Under the pieces are notes generated by a model. That model was not told the DNA's origin and made no database searches. It worked only from the letters and a program-made list of their open reading frames with translations. Of a stretch of 64,000 nucleotides of DNA, positions 9,300-21,719 are shown piece by piece. Position numbers and translations under genes: made by a program. This DNA is from Acidobacteriota bacterium. GTDB lineage: Bacteria > Acidobacteriota > Terriglobia > 2-12-FULL-54-10. How positions within the stretch are numbered: position 1 is the first letter of the stretch; each line of letters begins with the position of its first letter. The stretch spans positions 24,942-88,941 of the forward strand of contig JACPPJ010000014.1 of assembly GCA_016191085.1 (NCBI GenBank). The letters run 5' to 3'.

Positions 9300-9863
9300 G
9301 TGAAGAGTCATAGCAGGCCCAAATCTCAGGGCGTCACGATAGGCAAGCAAGGAGCCACGGTTCGCCGTGGCTTCTTCGCGTCCGGAGGGTGGCCGCTCGC
9401 TTCAACCGCTTTGTTGGCCTGCGCGACGATTTTGCAGCCCGGGGCCGTTGCGCAGACCACATCTAAGCCTACCAACCAGGTTTCAAAGACACGAAACAGT
9501 CCGGCAAAGAAACCCTCATCTGCAAGATCAGCGTCTCCCGCCACCAGCCGCCGCAGTACCGCGACTCAGAAAAAAAGAGTAAGCAAGCGACCATCGAAGA
9601 GACCGAAGGCAGCCGCGCCCGCCGCCAGGCAGCTACGTCCTACACCTGCCCGGTACGCCGAGATACAGACGGCGCTCGCGAAAGCTGGCTATTATGAAGG
9701 TCCGGCGAACGGCGCTTGGGACCAGAGCAGCATTCAAGCGCTGCAGCGATTTCAGGCCGATCAGGGCTTGGAGCCTACCGGGAAGATTGATTCGTGGAGT
9801 CTCATAAAGCTGGACCTCGGCCCTAAGTACGACGACCAAGCCAGCTTGACTTCGAACAAGTGA
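9300..9863 (+). CDS. Peptidoglycan-binding (PG_binding_1) domain protein
   Basis: 'YAEIQTALAKAGYYEGPANGAWDQSSIQALQRFQADQGLEPTGKIDSWSLIKL'; start uncertain. Confidence 0.8.
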   Translation: MKSHSRPKSQGVTIGKQGATVRRGFFASGGWPLASTALLACATILQPGAVAQTTSKPTNQVSKTRNSPAKKPSSARSASPATSRRSTATQKKRVSKRPSKRPKAAAPAARQLRPTPARYAEIQTALAKAGYYEGPANGAWDQSSIQALQRFQADQGLEPTGKIDSWSLIKLDLGPKYDDQASLTSNK

Positions 9864-9941
9864 GCACGCGGGAACGGCTCCGCTCGGGACGGCATTCGCC
9901 GGAATCTGATCCGCTCCATACTGTCACACCTTGGGAGCTAT

Positions 9942-11438
9942 ATGGATCCAGAACCGTACAAGAACTTTATTAATGGTGAGTGGGTGGAGGGCCGGTCTGG
10001 TGACGTTTTGGAAGACCGCAACCCGGCCGATACGCGGGAATTGATCGGCATCTTCCAGCGCTCCGGCGCGCGCGATGTGGAGGATGCTGTCGCCGCCGCC
10101 GAGTGTGCCTATCGGTCCTGGCGTTTGACGCCCGCACCACGGCGCGCAGAAATTTTGTTCCGCGCCGCGCGCATGTTACAAGATCGCAAGGAAGAGCTTG
10201 CGCGCGACATGACTCGCGAGATGGGCAAGGTATTGCTCGAGAGCCGCGGCGATGTTCAGGAAGCCATTGACATGGCCTACTACATGGCTGGCGAAGGACG
10301 CCGGTTGTACGGCCAGACCACTCCATCCGAGCTTCCCAACAAATTCGCCATGAGCGTCCGCATGCCTGTGGGCGTCTGCGGACTCATTACACCGTGGAAT
10401 TTCCCGATGGCGATTCCGTCCTGGAAGATTCTCCCCGCGCTGGTCTGCGGCAACACCGTCGTGATTAAGCCCGCCGAGGACACCCCGCTGTCGTGCTACC
10501 ACTTTGTAAAAATTGTGTCTGAAGCGGGGCTGCCGCGAGGCGTGCTGAACCTCGTCGCAGGGACAGGACCGGACGCGGGCGAACCCTTGGTCACCCATCC
10601 GGCAGTGCGGCTGGTCTCTTTTACAGGCTCGACGGAGGTGGGGCGCCGTGTGGCCGAACTTTGCGCGCCTGTCTTCAAGCATTCCAACCTCGAGATGGGC
10701 GGCAAGAATGTTCTGATGGTGATGGAAGACGCCGATCTGGAACTCGCAGTTGACGGCGCAGTCTGGGGCGGCTTCGGCACCACTGGCCAGCGCTGCACGG
10801 CTGCGAGCCGCGTGATAGTTCAGAAGAAGTTATACAAGGAATTCGTCGAGATGCTCGTGGAACGCGCCGAAGCACTGAAGGTCGGCAATGGTCTTGATCC
10901 GAACGTGCAAGTGGGGCCACTGATCAACCGCGATCAGCTCAACAGAGTACAGCAATATGTGCAGATCGGAATCAATGAAGGAGCGCGCCTGATGTGCGGA
11001 GGGCATGCCATCGATCACGGCCAGTACGCCTGCGGCTTCTTCCATGAGGCTACCGTCTTTTCAGAGGTCTCACCCAAAATGAGAATTGCGCGGGAGGAGA
11101 TATTCGGTCCAGTGGTCTCAGTGATTCCCTGCGACGATCTGGAATCGGCGATTGAGATCGGCAATGGCGTGCGTTACGGCCTGTCGGCGGCCATCTATAC
11201 GCGTGATGTTAACAAAGCGTTCACAGCTATGCGCGACATGTACACTGGAATTTTCTATGTGAACGCATCAACAATCGGCGCGGAGATTCACCTTCCCTTT
11301 GGCGGGACTAAAGACACAGGTAACGGCCATCGTGAAGCGGGCACTGCGGCGCTGGATGTGTTCTCCGAGTGGAAATCCATTTACGTGGATTACAGCGGAC
11401 GCTTGCAGCGCGCACAGATTGACACCTTCAGCCCGTAG
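9942..11438 (+). CDS. Aldehyde dehydrogenase family protein
   Basis: '[10 protein letters not shown]', '[32 protein letters not shown]', '[20 protein letters not shown]', catalytic Cys in 'GQRCTAASR'. Confidence 0.95.
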   Translation: MDPEPYKNFINGEWVEGRSGDVLEDRNPADTRELIGIFQRSGARDVEDAVAAAECAYRSWRLTPAPRRAEILFRAARMLQDRKEELARDMTREMGKVLLESRGDVQEAIDMAYYMAGEGRRLYGQTTPSELPNKFAMSVRMPVGVCGLITPWNFPMAIPSWKILPALVCGNTVVIKPAEDTPLSCYHFVKIVSEAGLPRGVLNLVAGTGPDAGEPLVTHPAVRLVSFTGSTEVGRRVAELCAPVFKHSNLEMGGKNVLMVMEDADLELAVDGAVWGGFGTTGQRCTAASRVIVQKKLYKEFVEMLVERAEALKVGNGLDPNVQVGPLINRDQLNRVQQYVQIGINEGARLMCGGHAIDHGQYACGFFHEATVFSEVSPKMRIAREEIFGPVVSVIPCDDLESAIEIGNGVRYGLSAAIYTRDVNKAFTAMRDMYTGIFYVNASTIGAEIHLPFGGTKDTGNGHREAGTAALDVFSEWKSIYVDYSGRLQRAQIDTFSP

Positions 11439-11579
11439 TCGGTTCCGGGCCGCAGTAACGGCCACGCAAGAGCAAGCATGTTAGAGACGCTTGACGAGGG
11501 TGTGCCGACATTGACCATCTACGATTTCGTATTAGTATGGGAGCGTAGTCGCGAAGCGTGCTGACGGGACTTCAAAAAA

Positions 11580-13082
11580 ATGGCTAACCAACTATTTCGA
11601 ACCAAGTCACTCGAAGTGCTCCTGGAAGAGATGAAAGGTGAGCAGCGCCTACGCCGGGTGCTGGGGCCGGTCGCGCTCACCAGCTTGGGAATCGGCTGCA
11701 TCATCGGCACCGGCATATTTGTTCTGACTGGAGTGGCGGCGCACGACAAGGCTGGACCTGCGCTGATGCTCAGCTTCGTCGTATCCGGCGCGGCTTGCAT
11801 CTTCGCCGCGCTCTGCTACGCCGAGTTCGCCTCCATGGTGCCGGTGGCCGGAAGCGCGTACACCTACGCGTACGCCACCATGGGCGAGCTGATGGCGTGG
11901 ATCATCGGCTGGGACCTGGTGCTGGAGTATGCCGTCGCGTCGGCGACTGTGGCGCACGGCTGGTCGGCGTATTTCCGCGATTTTATCGGCCTCATGGGCA
12001 TCCAGTTTCCGGCGCAATGGGCCGGCGGGCCGTTTGATATAACCCACGACAAAGGTTTTTTCTGGACCGGGCAATACTTCGATGTTCCGGCCGTGATCAT
12101 CGCGGCGATCATAACCGTTGTCCTGGTGATCGGCATCAAGGAGAGCGCCGGGTTCAACGCCGGGATGGTCATTGTCAAGGTTCTCATCGTCCTTTTCGTA
12201 ATCGTTGTCGGAGCGTTCTACGTGAATCCGGAAAACTGGCGTCCGTTCGCGCCGTTTGGCTATGGAGGACTGTTTGCCAGCGGCGAGCCGCGTGGCATGC
12301 TCGCTGGAGCCGCCGTAGTGTTCTTCGCCTATATTGGCTTTGATTCCGTTTCGACCCACGCAGAAGAGGCGCGCAACCCGCAGCGCGATGTGCCCATCGG
12401 CATTCTGGTCTCGTTAGCCATTTGCACTTTGCTTTACATCGCGGTCGCGGCGGTGGTCACCGGGATGATCCCCTACGACATGATCGACATCCATTCGCCG
12501 GTGTCGAACGCCTTTATTCAGAAGGGCGTCACGTACGCGGGGATACTCGTATCAGTCGGCGCAATCGTAGGTATCACGTCGGTGCTACTCGTCCTGATGC
12601 TGTCGCAGCCGCGCGTGATGTTGGCGATGGCGCGCGATGGCCTGCTCCCCCGAAGCTTCTTCGGCGCGGTGCATGACAAATTTCGGACGCCTTGGAAATC
12701 GACGATTCTGACGGGCGTTTTCGTCGCTTTCGCGGGAGCGCTGGTTCCTCTGCACATCCTGGCGGACCTGGTGAATATCGGAACGCTGTTGGCATTCGTG
12801 CTGGTATGTGCGTCGGTGCTGATCATGCGCAAGACACATCCAAAAGCCGAGCGTCCCTTTAAAGTACCACTGGTCCCTCTGGTACCGATTCTGGGAATCG
12901 TTTTCTGCCTGGTGTTGATGGGGTCGCTCGGATGGGAAAACTGGATGCGGCTGGGCGTCTGGCTCGCGATCGGTTTAATCATTTACTTGTTGTACGGCCG
13001 CGGCCACAGCCTGATGAATACCATACGCGAGGAGAAGACAGCGCTATACGACCGCCAGCCTTCGACATATGACAAGCTGTAG
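11580..13082 (+). CDS. APC-family (cationic) amino acid permease
   Basis: 'LGIGCIIGTGIFVLTGVAAHDKAGPALMLSFVVSGAACIFAALCYAEFASMVPVAGSAYTY' plus about 12 TM segments. Confidence 0.95.
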   Translation: MANQLFRTKSLEVLLEEMKGEQRLRRVLGPVALTSLGIGCIIGTGIFVLTGVAAHDKAGPALMLSFVVSGAACIFAALCYAEFASMVPVAGSAYTYAYATMGELMAWIIGWDLVLEYAVASATVAHGWSAYFRDFIGLMGIQFPAQWAGGPFDITHDKGFFWTGQYFDVPAVIIAAIITVVLVIGIKESAGFNAGMVIVKVLIVLFVIVVGAFYVNPENWRPFAPFGYGGLFASGEPRGMLAGAAVVFFAYIGFDSVSTHAEEARNPQRDVPIGILVSLAICTLLYIAVAAVVTGMIPYDMIDIHSPVSNAFIQKGVTYAGILVSVGAIVGITSVLLVLMLSQPRVMLAMARDGLLPRSFFGAVHDKFRTPWKSTILTGVFVAFAGALVPLHILADLVNIGTLLAFVLVCASVLIMRKTHPKAERPFKVPLVPLVPILGIVFCLVLMGSLGWENWMRLGVWLAIGLIIYLLYGRGHSLMNTIREEKTALYDRQPSTYDKL

Positions 13083-13134
13083 CGGTAGCCACGACGGCTG
13101 ATTTTCCCGTCCTCCGGTGGAGTCGAAATAAAGA

Positions 13135-15021
<1,887 letters not shown>

Positions 15022-15077
15022 ACAGTCTGCGCTTCTATAAGCGTTTTCAGTATTGCTGTAGACCGAGACGGATTCGT

Positions 15078-15215
15078 AAGGGCACGGCTTCAGCCGTGCC
15101 GCAACTGCGCAGATTAGCGGAGCCTTTAGGCTCTGAGGTTCAATCCCTCAGCGGCTGAAGCCGTACCGCTTGATGCCCGTTTTTCGGCATGACTGAAGTC
15201 ATGCCCTTACCGGTC
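15078..15215. repeat. Multi-hairpin intergenic repeat, copy A
   Basis: gtaagggca...tgcccttac terminal inverted repeat enclosing gcacggcttcagccgtgc, gagcctttaggctc, cagcggctgaagccg and ggcatgactgaagtcatgcc; related to 57851-57985. Confidence 0.8.
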
Positions 15216-15236
15216 TACACCAATTGTGAAAATGCA

Positions 15237-15716
15237 CTAATCTTCCTCTGGTTCCGTCTGTGAGATCAGGTAATTTTGGATTCCGGTGTCCTGGATGATT
15301 TGCAACTGCGCTTCCAGGAAATCGATGTGTTTCTCCTCGTCTTTGAGGAAGTCGGCGAATAGTTCTCGCGAGGTGTTGTCGCCTTCTTCCATGCAGATCT
15401 TAACGGCAGCGTTGTACTGGGCAAAGGCTTCATGTTCCAGCGCCAGGTCGGCTTCCAATTGCTCCTTTACGTTCGCGCCTGGTTTAATATTGACGCCCAT
15501 TCCTAGATTCGGGGTTCCGTCCAGAAACAGGATTCGCTCGATGACTTTTTCAGCATGCTTCATTTCGTCGATGGACTGTTTCTTGATGAATTCGCCAATG
15601 CGCTTATAGCCCCAGTTCTCGCACATTTCGGCGTGGAGGAAGTACTGGTTAATGGCCTGCAGCTCAGATCGTAGCGCTAGGTTCAACGTAGCGATGACTT
15701 TGTCTTTTCCGCGCAT
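15237..15716 (-). CDS. bfr: Bacterioferritin
   Basis: 'MRGKDKVIATLNLALRSELQAINQYFLHAEMCENWGYKRIGEFIKKQSIDEMKHAEKVIERILFLDGTPNL'; internal ATG at 15716 preferred. Confidence 0.95.
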   Translation of the reverse strand: MRGKDKVIATLNLALRSELQAINQYFLHAEMCENWGYKRIGEFIKKQSIDEMKHAEKVIERILFLDGTPNLGMGVNIKPGANVKEQLEADLALEHEAFAQYNAAVKICMEEGDNTSRELFADFLKDEEKHIDFLEAQLQIIQDTGIQNYLISQTEPEED

Positions 15717-15922
15717 ATCCCTCCTTTTGATTCCTGGTGTTTTCCTGGACCGAGTATCCTGAAACCAAGATAAACCAAATCTGTATGTTTTGGGAATACA
15801 GCCGCCGAGATATAACGCCGCACGCGAACTCCCTGCCTTGCGCCTTATAATGGTAAATTGCTTCCAACGCTGGTTCTCGGCCACTGATGCCACCGGGCGT
15901 GTGCAGTTAAGAGGGTACTGTA

Positions 15923-18900
15923 ATGAAAGGCGCAGGGACTGTTGACTCCCGTTTCGCGAGCTTGGTTTTTCTTATTGCTATCGTGATCTCTTATTCGGCT
16001 TCGCTGTCGGCGCGTCAATCTGGAATCTCGATTCAAGGAATCGTGCGCGACCGCGCAGGGGCCGCGGTGGCGGGCGCGAATGTCGTCGTTACAGCGGAGG
16101 GTGGCGGCACGCGCCGGACTGTAAGGACGGATGGTCAAGGCCATTTCGAGCTGAGCGGATTGGTCTCGGGTAAATACTTTGTGGAGATATCGCGCGCTGG
16201 TTTCATTGCACAGACCCACCGCGAGATCGCCGTCGGAGGCGAAACGCTGACTTTAGATTTCGTGCTCGAGAAAGCTTCCGGGGAGAACCAATCGTCGCGC
16301 GTGAGTGAAATGCAGCTAGTCGGGTTGCCACTCAACGGCCGCAGTTACGACCAGCTTGCAACGTTGCAGGCGGGGGTCGCCGATACATCCGCTCAGGATT
16401 CTTCGCGCGGTGTTGGCGGGGGCAGCCTCACAGTCGCCGGAAGCCGTCCCACGTCGAACAATTTCCTGCTGGACGGGACCAACATCATGGATTCAGCCAA
16501 CCTGGTTCCCCGCAGCGCCAGTGGAGTGCAACTTGGCTCGGAAACTGTCCTTCAGGTACAGGTATTCAGCGGCGCTTACGGAGCCGAGTACGGCAGAGGC
16601 AGCGGCGGCACCTTGAATTCCATTACACGCTCCGGAACGAATAATCTGCATGGAACTTTGTTTGAGTATTTTCGTAACAGCAAATTGGATGCGCGCAATT
16701 TTTTCGATCCAGGTGATCCACCGCCGTTCAAGCGCAACCAGTTCGGCTTCATTCTGACGGGCCCCGTCCGAAAGGACCGCACATTCTTTTTGGGCGCGGT
16801 GGAGCTCATGCGCGACCGCCTGACATCAACAGAGACTACGTTCCTGCCCGACGCCAACGCGCACAACGGCATCATTACAGATGCTGATGGTGATGTTCGC
16901 GTGATCGGCGTCGACCCGCGTGTAAGGCCTTACCTGAACTTAATGCCAATTCCAAATCAAGGCTCCATCGGCTCCGGCTTCGGACGAAACACGGCCGCGG
17001 TTTTCTTGCCCACCAACGACTATTATTTTGCCATTCGTGTAGATCATAAGCTTACCGACCATGATAGTTTTTTCGCCCGCTACACATTTGACGACGCGAC
17101 GAGTATCACTCCCGAGAATTTATACCTGTTCCGTTCAATTACCAATACGCGCCAGCAGTACGTGACCCTCGTCGCGAGCCATATCTTCAATCTGCATACA
17201 ATCAATTCCATTCGGCTGGGATATACCAGGCCTGTGGAACTGGTGGATTCGCTCGAATTCATCCCCCAGAAGTTGTATTTTGTACCCGGCGCTGCTCATT
17301 TTGGCCAGATCAACATTCCGGGCATGACCCCGTTTGGGCCGGAATACACGAACCCCGATGGCAAGAAGCACAACAGTTTCCAATTCGCCGACGATTTAGT
17401 GCTGCAGCGCGGATCGCACACGCTGAAGATAGGCGGAGAACTGCATCGTTACCGTTGGGACATTTTTAACAGCAACAGCAAGGGTGGCGTGTGGTCGTTC
17501 AACAGTCTGGAAAGTTTTCTACAAGGCGGCCCGGAGAGCACGGAGTTAATCGTCGCACTACCGGGATCGGACAATCACAAGGGATGGCGCCAGCTCTTGG
17601 GCGGAGTTTACGTTCAAGACGGATACAGGGTCAACCGCAAACTCCGCCTCGATCTCGGCTTGCGGTACGAGGCTGCCTCAATCATCCAGGAAAAGGATGG
17701 CCTCATCTGGTTTTTGCCTGATTGGGAGCACGATACGGCTATGCAGCATGGACCCATGCTGAAGAGGAATCCCAGCTTGCTGAACTTCTCACCGCGAATA
17801 GGTCTCAGCTGGTCGCCTGGGGATTCTTTGAAAAATATGCTGGTTAGTGGCGGCTTTGGCATCTATTACGATCCCATGCTGGAGCACATGGTGGACACAC
17901 AGAAGAACTCCGCTCCCTATAACCAGCGCTTCATCATGCCCAACTTCGACGCATCGAACGTGTTCCCGGACGCCGTTGCCGCCACCGCCCTGGCGCCAGC
18001 CGGTAGTCAGGCCGCCGGTGTTGCTGTTCTGGATTACAACCACATGGCAAGCCCCGCGGTACTGCGTTACAACATCGGCGTGCAGCAGACCCAGAGGGAA
18101 TGGAGCCTGCGTGTCTACTACGTCGGCGCGCGCGGGAATCACCTGTTTCGGGGCTACGAAGCGAATCTGTATCCATACCCGACTGAGATGCCTGGCGGCG
18201 CGCTCTATTTTCCTCCTGATTCCGGACCGCACAATCCTGCGTTTGGGTCCATCACGGTTACTGGGGCAGACGCCCAGTCTTTTTACAACGCACTGCAAAT
18301 CACGGCCAACATGAACCCTAAGAGCGGATTTTCCGCGCAGGGGAACTATACCTTCAGCAAATCCGTAGATGACGCCTCCATCCCTAACGGCACGACCAGC
18401 ACCGTTATCACCCGCGAATACCCGCTCAGGCGCACCAGTGATCGAGGATTGTCCGAGTTCGACATCCGGCATAGATTGTCTGCGAACTACTTTTATACAT
18501 TGCCCTTCGGTCCCAGCCAGCGCTGGGCCAAGGCCGGAGCATTGGCGCAGATCTTCGGCGGATTCCGCCTGGGCAGTGTGATCTCGTATCGAACGGGCAC
18601 GCCCTTTCATGCGCTGATCAACGTCCGTAGCCCGAGGTACTTATTTACGGCTAACCGTCCAAATCTCAATCCAAACAGTAAGCAACGCACCAGCGGCACC
18701 AGCGCAGGCTGCGCGGGCGCGAAGCCAGGCGAAACTTTGGGAGGACCGGACCGATTCTTTGATCCCTGCGTGTACAGCGTTCCCGTTGCCGGTTATCTAG
18801 GGAATGTCGGAAGGAACACGCTCATCGGACCGAGTGTATTCACGATGGACCTCTCGCTACAGAAACACATGGTGCTCGGCGGCGAAAGGCGCTTGGAGTT

Positions 18901-19072
18901 TCGCGCTGAGTTCTTCAATCTACCCAACCATCCGAATTTCGCGCTGCCACTTAAGGGATCGAGCATCGTATTCTCCGGCGCATCAGGACGGCCTAATCCC
19001 ACCACCGGACAGCTTGTCCGTACGATCACTACGTCGCGCCAGATTCAATTTGCGTTGCGATTCTCTTTTTGA
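15923..19072 (+). CDS. TonB-dependent receptor with N-terminal carboxypeptidase-regulatory-like domain (Oar-like)
   Basis: 'GISIQGIVRDRAGAAVAGANVVVTAEGG' CarboxypepD_reg-like; plug and long beta-barrel ending in aromatic residue. Confidence 0.92.
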   Translation: MKGAGTVDSRFASLVFLIAIVISYSASLSARQSGISIQGIVRDRAGAAVAGANVVVTAEGGGTRRTVRTDGQGHFELSGLVSGKYFVEISRAGFIAQTHREIAVGGETLTLDFVLEKASGENQSSRVSEMQLVGLPLNGRSYDQLATLQAGVADTSAQDSSRGVGGGSLTVAGSRPTSNNFLLDGTNIMDSANLVPRSASGVQLGSETVLQVQVFSGAYGAEYGRGSGGTLNSITRSGTNNLHGTLFEYFRNSKLDARNFFDPGDPPPFKRNQFGFILTGPVRKDRTFFLGAVELMRDRLTSTETTFLPDANAHNGIITDADGDVRVIGVDPRVRPYLNLMPIPNQGSIGSGFGRNTAAVFLPTNDYYFAIRVDHKLTDHDSFFARYTFDDATSITPENLYLFRSITNTRQQYVTLVASHIFNLHTINSIRLGYTRPVELVDSLEFIPQKLYFVPGAAHFGQINIPGMTPFGPEYTNPDGKKHNSFQFADDLVLQRGSHTLKIGGELHRYRWDIFNSNSKGGVWSFNSLESFLQGGPESTELIVALPGSDNHKGWRQLLGGVYVQDGYRVNRKLRLDLGLRYEAASIIQEKDGLIWFLPDWEHDTAMQHGPMLKRNPSLLNFSPRIGLSWSPGDSLKNMLVSGGFGIYYDPMLEHMVDTQKNSAPYNQRFIMPNFDASNVFPDAVAATALAPAGSQAAGVAVLDYNHMASPAVLRYNIGVQQTQREWSLRVYYVGARGNHLFRGYEANLYPYPTEMPGGALYFPPDSGPHNPAFGSITVTGADAQSFYNALQITANMNPKSGFSAQGNYTFSKSVDDASIPNGTTSTVITREYPLRRTSDRGLSEFDIRHRLSANYFYTLPFGPSQRWAKAGALAQIFGGFRLGSVISYRTGTPFHALINVRSPRYLFTANRPNLNPNSKQRTSGTSAGCAGAKPGETLGGPDRFFDPCVYSVPVAGYLGNVGRNTLIGPSVFTMDLSLQKHMVLGGERRLEFRAEFFNLPNHPNFALPLKGSSIVFSGASGRPNPTTGQLVRTITTSRQIQFALRFSF

Positions 19073-19100
19073 TACCTGACGGCGCATTTGGGGAGGACTT

Positions 19101-20423
19101 ATGCGATTCGCATTGTTGACAGCGATGGCTGCCGTTCTCATTGCCGCGGCGATACCGCGCATGTTTGCACAAGGCAATCCTTTATACGTGCCGCTCCCGG
19201 GAGGCATTAACGCGGCGCTGTACAGGCCGGATACCAATCCCAACCCGGCTGTAGGAGTGCTGACGGTGCATCGCACTTCTAATAAACTGGCAAGTCTCGA
19301 ATGCACGGAGTTGTCGAAGCGGGGCTTCGCGGTTCTTTGTCTCAACACCCGGTTCGAGAACAACGAATCCCTCGTGGACTGGGAAAAGCTGCCGCTTGAT
19401 GTCAAACAAGGAATGGATTACCTGAAGAACAAGCAGAAGGTTTCTAGGATTGTTCTATTTGGGCACAGCGGCGGAGGCGCAACCATCAGCTTTTATCAAG
19501 CCGTCGCAGAAAATGGTCCTTCCTTTTGCAACGTCCCCAGCAAACTGGTGCAGTGCGACAACAGTGTGGCTGGGTTGCCTCCCGCAGACGGAATCATTCT
19601 GGTGGACGCTCACCCGGCCATCGCGGTGAATGCGCTGCGAGCCATGAACCCAGCCGTGTTCGACAAACACCGTCCTGACCTGGTGAAAAGCGATCTCGAC
19701 CCGTTCAACGTTGCCAACGGTTACAACCCGAACGGCGCGTCACATTATTCCGAAGAGTTCAGGAAGCGGTTCACCGAGGCACAGGCCAAGCGGATGAGCG
19801 CATGGATCGACCGCGCACTGTTCATCCGCGATCTGATGCGTCAGGGCAAGTGGATTTATCCCGACAACGACGCGATCATTATTCCGCGCGCCGCCGACAA
19901 AGCCACAAACATCTTTGCCATGGATCCCAGCATCCTTTGCTGCACCACGAGGCCGCAGAAATTACTGAAGAACGACGGCACCATCGTGACACAGATCGTG
20001 AAGAGCGTGCGCCCTCCGGACACCAGCCGCGCCAAGCTTAACGGCAGCTATGACACCGGCGCGCGGCTCCTCACCGTAACGTCGTTCCTGAGCGCGAACG
20101 CCATCCGCGCGACCGATTCCCTCGACTACAACAAGATCGACTGGTGCTCCACCAACAATTCCGTGCCTTGCGCGCTCAAGAACATCAAGGCTCCGCTGCT
20201 GATCACCGCAATGGGTGCTCATTATTTCGTGACAGACAGCGAGTTCTTTTTCGATACAGCCAAGAGCACAGACAAAGACTTCATCACTATCGAGGGCGCT
20301 GTACACGGCTTCACCCCGTGCAACGAGTGCCAGGGCGGACCCTACAACAACTCCGCAAGGAATTTCTTCGATTATGTCGCAAAGTGGATCAACACGCGCT
20401 TCGGCGCGCGAGTTGAGAACTAA
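19101..20423 (+). CDS. Secreted alpha/beta hydrolase
   Basis: Signal peptide; nucleophile motif 'GHSGGG'; C-terminal His in 'GAVHGFTPC'. Confidence 0.75.
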   Translation: MRFALLTAMAAVLIAAAIPRMFAQGNPLYVPLPGGINAALYRPDTNPNPAVGVLTVHRTSNKLASLECTELSKRGFAVLCLNTRFENNESLVDWEKLPLDVKQGMDYLKNKQKVSRIVLFGHSGGGATISFYQAVAENGPSFCNVPSKLVQCDNSVAGLPPADGIILVDAHPAIAVNALRAMNPAVFDKHRPDLVKSDLDPFNVANGYNPNGASHYSEEFRKRFTEAQAKRMSAWIDRALFIRDLMRQGKWIYPDNDAIIIPRAADKATNIFAMDPSILCCTTRPQKLLKNDGTIVTQIVKSVRPPDTSRAKLNGSYDTGARLLTVTSFLSANAIRATDSLDYNKIDWCSTNNSVPCALKNIKAPLLITAMGAHYFVTDSEFFFDTAKSTDKDFITIEGAVHGFTPCNECQGGPYNNSARNFFDYVAKWINTRFGARVEN

Positions 20424-20498
20424 TGGGTGTCCTGGTGCTCGAACCAGATATTGAAAGATGGTATGTAATAACGTGCTAGACATTAGGAGGAGAGCACT

Positions 20499-21287
20499 AT
20501 GGACGTTTTAGAGAAGTTCAAGTCCACACAGAGGGAAATCTGGCGGGATTTCGCACCTCTCGAAGTATTCACCACCTATACCGCATTCCCATTGGTGAAA
20601 CACGCACGCATTCGCGCCGAGCATAGGGTGTTGGATGTGGCGTGTGGAACAGGCGTGGTGGCGGTCACGGCCGCGCGGCTGGGCGCCCGCGTCACAGGCC
20701 TAGATCTTACGCCCGAACTGCTGGAGCGTGCTCGAGAAAACGCGCGGATTGCGGCCGTCGAAATCGAATGGCATGAGGGTGATGTCGAGAATCTCCCCTT
20801 TTCGGCGGAGAGCTTTGATGTGGTGGTGAGCCAGTTCGGCCACATCTTCGCTCCGCGACCACAGATAGCCGTCGCAGAGATGCTGCGGGTGCTGAAGCCC
20901 GGCGGCACACTCGCTTTTTCAACTTGGCCCCCGGAACTGTTCATGGGCGGCATGTTCCAGCTAGTGGCGCGTTTCCTGCCGGCGCCCCCGCCGGGCGTAT
21001 CGCCTCCCTGGCAATGGGGAGACCCCAATGCGATCCGGGAGCGGCTCGGCGCGGCGGTGAAGGACCTGGTGTTTGACCGGGACCGGCTGCTCTCGCCCGC
21101 GATGAGCCCCCAGCACCATCGCGAGCAAGCTGAGCGAACCATACCGCCGGTTATGAAAATCATCCAATCGGCAGATCCTTCAACTCTAGCAGTGTTCCGC
21201 CGTGACTACGAGGAACTCGCCGCCAGATATCTCAACGAAAACGCGGTGCGACAGGATTTCCTGATGACACGCGCAACCAAGCTCTGA
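20499..21287 (+). CDS. Class I SAM-dependent methyltransferase
   Basis: 'VLDVACGTGVVAVTAARLGARVTGLDLTPELLERAREN'; RBS aggaggag. Confidence 0.93.
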   Translation: MDVLEKFKSTQREIWRDFAPLEVFTTYTAFPLVKHARIRAEHRVLDVACGTGVVAVTAARLGARVTGLDLTPELLERARENARIAAVEIEWHEGDVENLPFSAESFDVVVSQFGHIFAPRPQIAVAEMLRVLKPGGTLAFSTWPPELFMGGMFQLVARFLPAPPPGVSPPWQWGDPNAIRERLGAAVKDLVFDRDRLLSPAMSPQHHREQAERTIPPVMKIIQSADPSTLAVFRRDYEELAARYLNENAVRQDFLMTRATKL

Positions 21288-21719
21288 CGGATTCAAGATT
21301 GCTTCGTCATCTCATCGAGGAATTTTGCCCCGCGAAGGAAACTTTCCCCGGAGACCTCCATTGATTGCCTGCCTCTGACATCCACGAGAACCCAATATTT
21401 CCGGGCTTCCCGCGTTAGGTACCTACCTTGCTCTGAGCTGCAGCGGAATTCGATTTGGTTCGTTCTGCTCCGAGTTCAGCCGATCGGCGGCTGAACCTGC
21501 ATCAGCGTGATTCGGGACGCGCGCCCTTGTAGGTCTGTTCACTCCAGTTCGAAATTCCAGTGATCCAGTTCCTACCCAACCAGGAGATCGTGAGCAATGC
21601 ATCACCCGACGTGAACTGTGATGCCGCGGAGCGGCACAAAAAGGGAGCGCCTGGCTGCACACCCCACGACATTCAACAACAACGCGAACTTTAATACACT
21701 TCATGGAGGAAATGTAAAG

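Noticed and set aside
11649-12359. 236-aa minus-strand ORF opposite the amino acid permease
   Set aside because: His/Arg/Asp-rich shadow translation of a membrane protein gene.
17789-18610. 273-aa minus-strand ORF opposite the TonB-dependent receptor
   Set aside because: No recognisable domain and fully antisense to a strongly supported gene.
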